This document shows, piece after piece, positions 1-11,427 of a DNA stretch of 64,000 nt. Every line of letters starts with the position of its first letter. Position 1 is the first letter of the stretch. Position numbers and translations under genes: made by a program. The notes under the pieces are model-generated. The model was not told where the DNA came from. It did not search any database and was given only the letters and a program-made list of their open reading frames with translations. Origin of the DNA: Areca catechu (Eukaryota; Streptophyta; Magnoliopsida; Arecales; Arecaceae); NCBI GenBank assembly GCA_021397845.1, contig CM038040.1, positions 46,395,088 to 46,459,087 of the forward strand. The letters run 5' to 3'.

Positions 1-260
1 TTAGCTATGTAATAATTAAAATATAGTTGACTTTATTTTATTCGGATCATATTTAAATCCAAACTTTATATGTTAGAATCGGATTATTTATAGACCCGAT
101 CCAATTCGAATAACCTGTTGGGTTAAAAATTCTAATAGTGGACCCGATCCGATCCAACCAAATTTTCTAGTAAATTAGATCTGTATCTATTATTAGGATC
201 CGATCAAAAAATTGGATCGAATCGAGATCATTCAAGATATGATCCATTTGCATCCTTAAA
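1..260. mobile_element. hAT-like MITE end (partial)
   Basis: The stretch is full of alternating GGATC/GATCC-type words such as gacccgatccgatccaacc. It closes at about 258 with the reverse complement of AAGGATGCAAATGGATC, which resembles the terminal motif of many plant hAT-type MITEs. The left end lies outside the window, so neither the target-site duplication nor the second terminal repeat can be checked. A similar piece lies at 46705-46930. Confidence 0.4.
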
Positions 261-398
261 GACTGCGTCTTGCGAGTTCAATTAAGAAAATGCTCGGCTA
301 ATACGGTAATACCTATATTGAAGGTCCATTCCGCGTCAGGTCGGGTTTTGATTGAATCCATCCGGAAAACAAGGGGCATTTTCGATATTCGAAACGTT

Positions 399-406
399 AA
401 ACCCTA
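399..406 (+). promoter_or_regulatory. telo-box AAACCCTA upstream of the RRM gene
   Basis: AAACCCTA lies about 186 bp upstream of the chosen ATG and about 90 bp upstream of the TATA box. In plants this motif is common in promoters of genes for translation and organelle biogenesis, which fits the RRM gene downstream. The match is short, so chance is possible. Confidence 0.4.
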
Positions 407-488
407 GAACGAAACCCTTGGATGAGGGTAGTTTAGTATTCTCACTTGGAGAGGGGCAAAAAAACCCAAGAAACCCGTTGGCTTCGTG

Positions 489-499
489 TATAAAAAAAA
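489..499 (+). promoter_or_regulatory. TATA box of the RRM gene
   Basis: TATAAAAAAAA lies 86-96 bp upstream of the ATG at 585. This would place transcription start near 520 and give a 5' leader of about 65 bases. Spacing and sequence are good for a plant TATA box; no transcript evidence is available. Confidence 0.55.
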
Positions 500-584
500 C
501 GTGTGGGAAACTCTTCCCCAGCGATTCCGTACCCTGAGAGGGAGAGAGTTCGAGCGAGAACGGGTGAGGCGAAGGACGAGAGTG

Positions 585-3500
585 ATGGCGGCGGTGAGGG
601 CGGGCTTCCGGCGGCTTTTCTCCATCTCTGCCTTCTCTCCTCTGCCTGCTACCGCCGCCGCTCCAGCGGCCGAGCCGTCGCCCAACCTCTTCATCTCAGG
701 TGAGTCCGGTCATGGTCTCGCACTCTCGCCCTCCATTTGATCATCTCGTGCGGTTCTTGTTTACGACTTCTAAGGTTTTTATGTTCTCGATGTTCAGATT
801 GGACATTAGACCCGGAAAGGTCCAACTTTATTGTAGAATCCCCCATTGATAGAAAATTAGTGTTTTTATTTTACAAAAACTCTTCTTGGGGTTTGGATCC
901 CCAGACGAAAATTTTCTTTTTCCTTGGTATTGATGTTAGTTCCTTCTTTATTTTCCGTTGTTGAAGAAATCAGAAGAACAAGGTTCTCTTTGTTATTTCA
1001 TTTCTTTTTTTGGGCGGGGGCGCGGGGGGCGGGGGGGGGAGGGGGCGGGGGGAAGTGCAGGTCGTAATTTTTTTCACGGTAAGGGATCCTTAAAGTTGGA
1101 CTATTTAGTATTTGATGTATAGGTTTTTTTTACCGGGGAAAGATCGCTGGTGCGACTGGCAGAGTCTAGTGTGGATAAGGGGTGGAGAGAGGATGGTAGG
1201 CTGACAGACGGGAGAAGTAGATATATCTTTTTTTTTTTTTATAAATTTGTTTAATAATTGAATGCTCAACAGATGTACACATTAGTATATGGGTCAATAC
1301 AGTATAAAATTATTTGATAATGATGGTCATGTTAGATGCCAGTATAAAGTTGCATAGCTGTTTGTACGAGGTAAAAAGCAATGTTTTAAATACCATGGGA
1401 CGGGGCCATCATGTTTTATCTGTGAGATTGTAGCACAAACTATGAGTGCAAAGAAGATGTAATTGAATATTTTACAAGAAAAAGGATAGTAAGTGCAGAA
1501 GCAAACCTGCATGCATATGGTGTTCCCTGGAGAAGTAAAAGGAAATTTAGGATATCATTTTTGGTAGATAGTAACAGCAGGTTTCTTCTTTGTATTGGAT
1601 TTGTGTTATATTTCAAGTTCTTTGTCATGCTTTTGACTTTGGCATGATTTCATCTATTTCTTAAGTGGAACCTTTCTAACCTTTGATTTAAGATCTAGCC
1701 CAAGAGCGGGTAAACCATGTAAAAATTTTGTACATCTTTCTCTCTATCTGTCTCATAATTTTCTACATTTTTCTTGTTTTGCATGACTTCATGGAAGTAG
1801 AACAGAGCCATATGGTGGGTTTTTTGGGGGTATTTCAGTGCTTTTGCATAACCAAGTAGTAATTAGCCTGTCTTTGTGCTATGCTTCATCATTTGGGATA
1901 ACTAATATAGATGTAGAATACCAAATTTGAGGTGCAAAAATATGATGTGGAGAAAAATTTGTCCTCTGGTAATTAAGTTTTGGGATTTAATTTAATATAG
2001 TTTTCATGGAAGAACACATGGGTAAAAAATGTCATTTCTGTTTGCAGCAAGGAATTGATGGACTTTGACTTTGAAACTTTCAGATATTCAACTATGTTTT
2101 GTTTGTGAATTTCCAAATATCTTTATGGAGAATTCAGTGGTGAAGCATTAAGTCTTTACTTGGAATTTGTAAGAGCTAGTTAAAAACTATATAAGGTATG
2201 AGATTTAGATAAATATATAAATATCTTGAATTGCTTCAATATGTTTAGAAAAATTATATGTAACCTTACAAGTATTAATATGAAGATTGAGAATGATGCT
2301 ATGTGCTTATGTTGTTGCTGTATCTTCCATTTATGTAGTGTGCTAAAGAGTTGAGAGTATTGATGTGATTATAATTTTTGAAGTCTCGGATATCAGTAAC
2401 TTATGATCAGAATACAACTTGTAGCCTTATGTTTATATTTTTTAGCAATTGTTATACTTAATCGTTAAGGTCTTTTTTGTCAAGTGGGTTTTGAGTCCTA
2501 ATATGAGTAGGATTATTTTTTAAATGTCCTACCTTGGGTTGACTTAGCAGTGTTTTTAAGTCCTTTTTCCTCGTGTGTGTGAGAAGTGATTTTTATGTCT
2601 TTTATGCAGAACCCCAGACATACAAGTTCTACAACTTTTCTAAAGTGTGTGGTTACTTTCATTGGAAGTGATCTGTCTGAGGATAGAGGAGACTATGTTG
2701 ACCTGGAGTCCTGTTTTGAGTCAAATTATTTAGAGCTCTAGATTCACTAAGAGTAACTTGGGAGTCCTGTTGTAATGAGAAAATATTGTACATTTTTCAG
2801 AACATATTTGCTTACTTTTTGTTGGGATAGTAAGTTAAGGTAGAAGATCTCTAGGTTGTCTAGGAGTCTTGTTTTGAGTCAAATAAGTTAGAGCTCTAGA
2901 TCCGTTATTAGTGTCTTGGGAATCTGTTGTGATTAGAAAGCATTGTTTTATAGTGGTTTTAAGTGTTTTTACATATGGTCCATGGTGAGTGGTGAAATGA
3001 TTTATGGGTCATTTGGAATGAGTTAGCTCCTTTGTGGAAGCTTGGTCCCTCAATTGTTGTCTTTTTTCCCTTTTAACTTTTTCCTATATTTCAACTGCTT
3101 ACTTTCTTGCTTGCCTCTGCAATTGCCTCTTTTGGTATGTTATTTCTGGGTATAAAGGGAACTTTCAGATTACCCAGATACAAATTGTCTCCTGTGCAAG
3201 TTAATGATTGATTTTTGGCCGTAATGCTAAGGTGCTGCATTATGTATGGTTGACTTGGAGGATGTAACCATTATGGCCCAGGCTATGAAGAAAAGGGAGG
3301 CCTTGTTGGGGCGAGTTGTTTCAGTGGGATGGGACGGATGAAAAAAGTTAGTGTTGATCGAGGATAAAGACAGAGTGAAAGTGTTACTTGTCACTATCAT
3401 TAGAAACAAGGACACTAGAAGCACTGGGAAAGGCTAAAGAAAGAAAATACCTAAGGATTTCTATGCAATATCTGTAACAAGAAAATATGTCAAACAATAG

Positions 3501-6500
3501 GGTACTATTCATTTCTTCTGATTTGGGATTAAGACATTATCCATGTGAAATAGTAGATTTTGGACCCAAAAAGTATTCTTGTAAAATAATGATGCATTCA
3601 ACATCATTCTGGCCCATATATGGTAAAAAGAACCTTTTAGGGAAAAATATGACTTATTTGACTGAGAGTGGAACAATGTGCATAAGGTGCATGATGTTTT
3701 GTCAGAACATCAGTCAGTATATGTGGAAGACACACCAAATTTAAAGAGCATTTAACATATTTAAGGACAAGAAGATATCAATATGTGGAATTATGATCCT
3801 TATGAGTTCCTTGGGTATAATGAAGGACAAAACTGGAAATCTGAAAGCTCTTTAGGGAACACATTAACAAGTGTACTTGTACTTGAGTACTTCATGGAAG
3901 TTTAAACATAAACTTGCATTTTGTTTTACATCACTGGAGCACCGAAACTTGCTTTTCTTTCTAGTTGCTGTAAAGCCAACTTCTCAAATGCCATTAATTT
4001 TTTCCGACTCCATGACCAACATATGATATTAACTTGCATAACTAAATAAATTATTAAAAATTGACTGTTATGGTTTGATATATTTTATATGCACATAGTC
4101 TTATAGTTTGAGAATCTGTGACCGAGGGCTAGGTGTCATGGGTTCAAAACACAGGAACAGTCTTTCCATAAGCAGGCCTGTGCATACATTTGACCCCCCC
4201 TCACCCCCGAACCCCTCCGCGCCCCCGCCCCAAAAGACTCCATAGTAGCAGGAGCATTGTGCATTGGGCTGCCCTTTGCTATCATAGATGGAAAAGTATA
4301 TCCAATCAACAAGCCCTATCCCTTCTATATGGTGTTGTTTTCATAGATCAAATATCACCTATCTGTGCAATCATTTAGAGATATTTCTGCATATGACTTA
4401 GTATTTCTCTGAGCCTATTTGCATGGGAAGTTGCGCTTTCTTCTTATATTCCACTTTTAACATTAACTCTATTTTTTTAAAAATTTTACAGTTTCCAAAT
4501 GGATGCTAATAATTGTGGACATTTTTCTTGTTTTCTTTAATCTTTTTTTCTCTTATGCTCAAGTATCTAATTGAATCATTATACTATCCCACCATTTGCT
4601 GCACCAAATCTTTACATTCAGCCTAAATTTAAATATTATGTGTATTTGATGTAGATCATAGCCATGCACAGAATCATGTGCCGCATTACTGTGATAAAAA
4701 TAAAATGATGGGAAATAATGTGATAGCAACCACTCCTTTTGGTTGGACACATGATATCCATTCATAAATTCAGTTGTGTACTTCATCCATCAAATGCTTA
4801 GTCTAAATAAATGTGTACAGAAAGTTGTGCAGTTAGGTAGCGATGCATATAAAAGCACCTGCCTCGGTTTTTAGGCGGCCAAGTACTGATAATAACACTC
4901 TATTAGCTATGAGAATTCTTTCTTTCTTAGTTACCCTGTGGGTACCTTTTTTTCCCCCTCTTATTAGGTCAATTATGATCTATATATGCCATTGCAATAA
5001 GATTTTATCGGCTAGCCTTATTACTTCCCTAATTCTTACAAAAAAGAATGATTTGTAGGGCTTAGCAAGCGTACTACGTCGGAGGGACTCAGGGAAGCAT
5101 TTTCAAAGTTTGGTCAAATAGTCCAAGGTATCTGTTTCTTCTTAAGGCCTTCTATGAGATACCCCATGCACATGATGCTAACTGTAATTTATGTGCATTT
5201 TACAGCAAGGGTTGTGACTGATCGTGTATCAGGATATTCTAAAGGTTTTGGTTTTGTAAGATATGCAACAGTAGAAGAAGCAGCAGAAGGCATAAAAGGC
5301 ATGGATGGCAAGGTAAGTTGGTCATTGTTTGTTATTTTGAATCACGTTTACACTAGAATGGTGCACCTACTGGACTTGCTCAGAGTAAGTGTACTGATTA
5401 AAGAAGGGAGTGCATCGTAGAGGCTAAGCCTCAGAGCCCCTCTTTTGAGGCATTTGCATTATACACGGTAAAGTGTTTTTTGTTTTTGTGCCACATTTTT
5501 AATGATCTTCATTGCATAAATGATTCACATGAATGACATTTTGATCATTCTAGACTAGAGAAAATTCAATTTGAGGACCCTGATAACCAAATGTTTTAAA
5601 AAATACACCAATGGTTTAAAATTTTAGGCTTGTTTGGATGTGTTGGCAAAATTTACCAAAGGTTCAAAAAATTGCAGGAACTGAGTGATGCTGTTGGATA
5701 TACGTGACAATGATTAACGATGGTTCCATTTGGCATTGTTGCCTGGCTGGTTGTGGAAAAATATACAGGAATTATCTACTGTTGTCAAAACTAACTGAAA
5801 ATAATACAGCAACCTAGCTTGACTTTGATTTGACAAGTGCTGACTATATATTTTGCATTGTATCTGGCAAAAATATCTTGCTTTAGATAACTAATTAATG
5901 AATTGAACACAAAGAACCATCAGAGATTATGGCAACATAATAGAATCCTCTTCTTAAATCATGAGAAATGTTTCAAAATCAAACCGAACTGCTGGTTAGT
6001 TACAGACTACTAGTCTGATGGGTGTCCATGTTGTGGCTCCTTCGATTTAATTTTATCTAAATTTTGTCTAACACTCTAAAATACCGTTATGAATTATATT
6101 AGAGGGTACCAAGGCATACTTTTATCAAACTTGAATGTTTCATACCAATGGCTTGGTGAATATTTGATAAAGCAAGAAGCTTAATGCAATGGATCTCTAT
6201 GAATAAAGAGATGGAATTCTGAATATTACCAAACTGTCATATTTTTTGAATAAGGACAGCTGCAGGCAACGATGTAATGCATATTATATCAGATTGCAAT
6301 GTTAAGGACAACTAAATATCTGTCTTTCCATTAAGATCTGGTTGAACATAAAGAATTATATATCTTATAACACAATGGGCCAGAGGTTTCAGTAATTCTT
6401 TGGAACCTTTTCTCCACCAAAGCACCTCTTCTTGTCTGCTGCAGATTATTGCTTCTTGAAGAGTTATATCTGAGGGTGAAAGTTTGAGTCCTTTAATTAT

Positions 6501-7257
6501 GAAAGGATATTTTGGGGGGGGGGGGGGCTACCTCAGCCTTTTGTGTGAGATTTCTATGTTATTGCAGGACTGTACATGGCTTAAGAGTCCACGCTCCTCC
6601 AGTTCTTTGCCTGCTTACTTATAAGTGCTATTACCACTGGTAGCGTGGGCATGGCTTTTACTTTTCTTCTTTTGCTAGACGATACAGGACAAATTTTGAT
6701 CACATAGGGGCTTTTTCAAAAATGTAATCAAAGGGGATGCTGGAATTGTTTCACTCTTCAAGGCACGCATCAATTGCAAAACATGGGAAAAAATATCTTT
6801 AAAATGGTAGATTTTCACTTTTCCCAATGGAATCTCTTATTTTCTATGGTATTTAAATCCCTAAAATCCTATCCAAGCAACTATCTAGATTGAATTCATA
6901 TGGTTTTGGATTCCTTCAGCAATGTCCTGCTATGAAAAGACATGGGGAAAAGGGTGCATCCAGACGTGCGCTTGAAGTGTGCAGCTTGAAATATGCTATT
7001 CTAAATTTATCATGACCTCCCTGTTGGTTTCTTATAGATTGTGATTCAGATAGCCTTGAGATTGCATACTTATGCATATGTATTCCCTCCATATTTTACT
7101 CTTTTTACTTTCCTCCATATTTTCTGTGCAGTTTCTGGATGGTTGGGTTATTTTTGCTGAGTATGCTAGACCCAGGCCACCTCCACAGGGACAGCCACAA
7201 CCTCAAACGCCGCCACCGCCACCTCACGTGTCAGAGTTTCCATCTGGCTATCAGTAG
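585..7257 (+). CDS. ORRM2: Organelle RRM-domain protein, ORRM2-like (4 exons)
   Basis: Exons are 585-699, 5059-5127, 5206-5312 and 7132-7257, all with GT donors and AG acceptors. They add to 417 nt, giving 138 residues. The start is the first ATG after the TATA box; the N-terminus (MAAVRAGFRRLFSIS) is arginine-rich with no acidic residue, as in mitochondrial presequences. One RRM spans about residues 35-112. RNP2 is LFISGL (35-40), split by intron 1, and RNP1 is KGFGFVRY (74-81) in exon 3. The domain closes with FLDGWVIFAEYARPRP, and a proline/glutamine-rich tail follows. Arabidopsis ORRM2 (At5g54580) binds RNA and takes part in mitochondrial C-to-U editing; I recognise the KRTTSEGL and FLDGWVIFAEYARPR blocks as typical of that group. 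Another small organelle RRM paralogue is possible. No frameshift or stop is seen. Confidence 0.85.
1011..1052 (+). other. G-rich tract with G-quadruplex potential
   Basis: About 42 bases are almost pure G with isolated C and A. They contain more than four runs of four or more G separated by one or two bases, enough for several alternative quadruplexes. The tract is on the sense strand of intron 1, about 310 bp past the donor, so it would be in the pre-mRNA and the non-template DNA strand. Confidence 0.75.
2706..2960 (+). repeat. Diverged direct duplication, period about 157 bp
   Basis: The phrase gagtcctgttttgagtcaa, followed by tagagctctagat, begins at 2706 and recurs in slightly changed form at 2863. 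The following gggagtcctgttgta / gggaatctgttgtga segments also match. This is an old local duplication within intron 1. Confidence 0.6.
4118..4280 (+). mobile_element. Au-type SINE, degenerate
   Basis: The order of blocks matches the plant Au SINE family. A box-B-like GGTTCAAAAC lies at 4141-4150, followed by acaggaacagtctttccataa, agcaggcctgtgcatacatt, a C-rich GACCCC section (4194-4231), and gagcattgtgcattgggctgccctt. Au SINEs are non-autonomous retroposons transcribed by RNA polymerase III and mobilised by LINEs. The box A end is poorly preserved, so the 5' limit is approximate. The C-rich part is expanded relative to what I recall of the family. Confidence 0.7.
5313..7131 (+). other. Intron 3 of the RRM gene
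   Basis: The donor is AAG|GTAAGT and the acceptor is TTTTCTGTGCAG. It holds AT-rich sequence, a run of 14 G at 6514-6527 and no recognisable gene or element. Intron 2 (5128-5205) is only 78 bp. Confidence 0.75.
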
Positions 7258-9339
7258 AGGTTTGAGGACCTCCAAAAATTTTGATATTTACAGGAGCAAA
7301 GCAAGTTTTCAAGTGTTTGAATGGGTGCCTTGATTGCACTGATTGTCATTTGATGTGAAGCAGGATCTATTTGATGATGTAACGGTAGTATGATTCAAGT
7401 ATGAAAGACTTATCATATAGACCTATGATTTGCTCATGGACTTGCATCTGTGTATGTGCTAACTTGAACGTGAAGAATCAAACATAAAGCTTTTTATGGA
7501 TCTGTGATTAGGTATTTTATAGCGATGTTTCTTTCAGGCTTCACTCTATTTTATCTTGTAGCATGTCTCAGCATTTACAAATCTGGTTGGTGTTTCTATT
7601 GATGTGGTATAAATAATGATGAACAGAAAACTGGACATGTTAATAAACCTAGAGGGCATTCCAAGCTTGGAACTCTCCCTCTCTCCTTAATTTCTTATCA
7701 ACAGATGGAGGTAAAATTTGGCACCGATCTTTCGGTGTCATTTATTTTCACTCTCTCCAGTCTTTCTTCAACCAAATAATCAAATTGTTGCAATGGAGCT
7801 CAATTTTGCAACATTGATGATTGATCCAGTATGACTTTGATTCTTATTTGCAGCATTACCCACTTATTGTTTAAGATTTCTTCTGATCGATTTTCTTGGG
7901 GTCACACCAAGGAATTTGAGAGAGGGCAAAAGACCATCTCCCAACTGAAGACTGATCATTACAGAATTTGGACCTCTCAAGATTTCCTGGTGAGCAATTA
8001 TTCTCTGAGGGAAAATTTATAAGTACCATAAATTTGTGAATGTACTATTATACATGCGGTTTATTAAAATTTTATAATTTCAAGTTGCTGGTGATGAATT
8101 TAAAGATAAATCACTAATGAATAAAAATAAAGCGTTTATGCAAAAATATGTAATTAAAATTTCTAGTGATAACTTATGTCATCAGTCTCTAGAATAAGGG
8201 GAGCAGCAAAAAGACTGCAAGGAGATCTCTGGCATCAATTTTCACGTTTCTTCATAAACCGGCTCTGGGCTCCCAAGTTATCGCTAGAATGAGGGACCCG
8301 CTAGGAGATCTGTAACTGAAGGGAAACCCTAAGATGATGTTAGGGCTAATACATTTTATAAAATATACCAAGGAGACCACTTCGACTTTGTGTCCCATGT
8401 CATTCATATTTTGTGGCCCACTTCTGGCATTCTAAGATTCCGGCGACATGCAAGCGCAACCGGAATCCATGTATAGGTTATCACTTCGAACAAAGTATTG
8501 TAAAGAAGCTTCCTAAACTATGATTGTAAGGCTAGATTGATGATTGTTGGGCCCTGTAATTTGTATTGATTATTTAGTGGTAGATCATTGGTCAATAATG
8601 ATGAACCAACTAAGATTTCCTTCTCAGAGTTGGCCTTTTCCGATCACTTCTAGGTATATGTTGATCCATCTTATACAAATCTTAGTTGATGCGGAAGGGG
8701 TGAATAATTTCATGGGCATAATCTTTGTTGTAGATTGATAAGCACTATTTTCCACCTGAGTAAGTCTTTGTGCATCGCACGCGATGCAGGAAATCCAACG
8801 TGGCCTGCATCGCTGTTTTTATTAGTCCACGTGTATCCTAACTAGCTTGACGGACGGGACATATAATATATTAAAAGTTGAGCGCGAAGTTCATTAATTA
8901 TCATTCAGCCTTTCTTGAATTTTTTGTGCAGACTAAAATATCCTTTCCCTCCTGCCTACTTTTTTCCGCCATCTTGTTTGGATTTTGGTAAATCTAAAAC
9001 ATTGTTCCCAGTACTTCTAGCTAAATGTTTCAGTCTGAAACATGCTCTGGCTTTGGTCCAAGAGATTAGTCAAAGGTTGAAGGAAGAATGTCCCTCGCTT
9101 TGAAATGTGCTTTGAGTGTCCTGTCGTAGGAATCAATTTTCGAATGTTAATATAAACTTCTTCCTCACTCTGAAAAAGTACTCTATTTTGGTCCGATATT
9201 AGAATAAGGCACCGAAGGCTTTTTCTATAACTTCAAGATAAAATGTCATCTCCAACAAGTAAACCAAGCCTCCTTAGAATCTTGTTTAGTTTTCTTTTTA
9301 TAGTTCCTTTATTACACCAACTGTTTTGGTAGTTAGAGA
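7258..9339. other. 3' flank and intergenic region
   Basis: Sequence after the RRM stop has AATAAA at 7642-7647, a possible polyadenylation signal. No coding frame longer than about 65 codons resembles a known protein. A GC-rich pair of competing hairpins lies at 8772-8813. The rest is AT-rich and unassigned. Confidence 0.5.
8772..8813. repeat. Competing short inverted repeats
   Basis: GCATCGC (8772-8778) can pair with GCGATGC (8781-8787). GCGATGCAGG (8781-8790) can instead pair perfectly with CCTGCATCGC (8804-8813) across a 13-base loop. The middle arm is shared, so the two hairpins exclude each other. Function is unknown. Confidence 0.6.
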
Positions 9340-11330
9340 AAGTTAATGATGTAGGAAACTATATAATACTCCTTTAGTATCCATAAAATTTTATGATACT
9401 CTGGGAGTCATAACTTAGTCCACAGGTGATAGGTATTCCTGGTAGGAGGGGATAATAAATATAGTTTCATGTTTTCTGTATGGATGTCGTAGTTTTATAA
9501 CTAGGATGTCGTAGTTTTTGAATTGGAGTGTCGTAATACTGTTTCAGCATATTATTGTCATCCTTTAACATCCGTAGCATATTATGACATCCTAAGAGTC
9601 ATAACTCAGTCCATAAGTAATAGGTTCTCCTGGTAGTAGGGTTTAATATATTTAGTTTCATGTTTTATGATCGGATATCATAATCTTTTAACTAGAGTAT
9701 CGTAATTTCAGAACTAGGATGTCATTCCTTGAAAATTCTTTTTTTAGAAATGTTTTTTCCTCCCGATCTTTTTATCACAATCTAATAATCTTATTCAAGC
9801 CAATGCATGGTTGAAATGGTCTATGATGGAGGACAAATGCCTTCATTTTCTGTTTTGTACCGAGTTGTTCATGTTTCGAAATTTTTGATACTGAAGTTTT
9901 CTCATAAGTATTTTATTACAATGTGGGTGTCATATATTAGCAATGCATACTGAAACACTTTTGTTATGGAGGATCAAAACATCGGCTTTATAATTTTGTG
10001 CAGGGATGTCATAATTTTTTAACTAGGCTATCGTAGTTTTTGAATTAGGATGTCGTAATACTGTTTCTGTATATATTTATGATCCTTTTGCATCCGTAGC
10101 ATGTTATGACATCCTAGAAGTCATAATTTAGTCTACAAGTGATAGGTTCTCCTGATAGTAGGGGTTAATATATTTAGTTTCATGTTTTATGATCAGGTGT
10201 CATAATCTTTTAACTAAGATGTCGTAACTTCTGAACTAGGATGTTGTTCCTTGAAAACTCTTTTTTTAGAAATATTTTTTCATAATCTTTTTATCACAAT
10301 CTAACAATCTTATTCAAGCCAATACATGATTGAAATATCCTATGATGGAGGTCAAAAATTTTCATTTTCTATTTTATACCGAGTTGTTTATGTTTCGAAA
10401 ATTTTGATACTGAAGTTTTCTCAAAAGCATTTTATTATAATATGGGTGTATATATCAGTAATACATACTGAAACACTTCTGTTACGGAGGATTAGAATAT
10501 TCGGTTTATGATTATATACAGGGAGTCGTAGTTTTTTAACCAAGATATTATAATTTTTGAACTGGGGTGTTATAATACTGTTTCAGCATATATTTGTGAT
10601 CCTTTTACATCCGTAGCATATTATGATATTCTAGGAGTCATAACTCAATCCACAAGTAATAGATTCTCCTGGTAGTAGGGGTTAATATATTTAGTTTCGT
10701 GTTTTATGATTGGGTGTCATAATTTTTTTAATTAGAGTATTGTAACGTCTAAACTAGAGTGCCATTCCTTGAAAACTCTTTTTTTAGAAATATTTTTTTC
10801 TCCTGGTCTTTTATCATAATCTAATAATTTTACTCAAGCCAATGCACGGTTGAAATATCCTATGACGGAGGACAAAAGCTTTCTTTTCTATTTTGTATCG
10901 AGTTGTTAATGTTTCAGAGTTTTTGATATTAAAGTTTTCTCAGAAGTATTTTATTACAATGTGGGTATCATATATCAGCAATGCATACCAAAATACTTCT
11001 GTTACGGAGGATCAGAACATTTAGTTTATGATTTTGTGCAGGGATATCATAGTTTTTTAACTAGGATATCATAGTTTTTGAACTTAAGAGTGTCGTAATA
11101 CTGTTTCAGCATATATTTGTGATCCTTTTGCATCTGCAGCATATTATGACATTTTAAAAGTCATAACCTAGTCCATAAGTGATAGGTTTTCCTGGTAGTA
11201 GGGTTAATATATTTAGTTTCATGTTTTATGATTGGGTGTCATAATCTTTTAACTAGGATATCATAACTTATGAACTAGGGTGTCATAAGTTCAAATATCT
11301 TTTTTTAGAAATATTTGGTTCTATGTCCGT
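9340..11330 (+). repeat. Left MULE-associated tandem array, about 520-bp units
   Basis: The landmark GTCGTAATACT(GTTT) or a close variant recurs at 9529, 10052, 10569 and 11092, a period of 517-523 bp. Each unit begins with two or three 22-24-bp sub-repeats of the type AGGATGTCGTAGTTTTTGAACT. It continues through a catccgtagcatattatgac block and a ctcctggtagtaggg block. About 3.7 units are present, and the outer limits are approximate. The array directly precedes the transposase remnant. The same core words occur in the arrays at 14225-15600 (inverted) and 18536-19583 (same orientation). Confidence 0.85.
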
Positions 11331-11427
11331 ATTATCACACTATCGTGTCATATTCTATCCAATGCATAACATATTATTTATTATGATGTAGATAAAATGT
11401 CATCTAAAATTATGTATATCAATATTT

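Larger units (their letters stand above)
700..5058 (+). other. Intron 1 of the RRM gene (4359 bp)
   Basis: The donor is CAG|GTGAGT and the acceptor is TTTGTAG. It is mostly AT-rich sequence without sustained open frames. It contains a G-rich tract (1011-1052), a diverged direct duplication (2706 and 2863) and an Au-type SINE (about 4118-4280). I see no second gene in it. Confidence 0.8.

Noticed and set aside
352..740. Short frames 352-537, 404-694 and 503-703 around the first exon
   Set aside because: They lack domains and overlap the promoter and exon 1 of the RRM gene.
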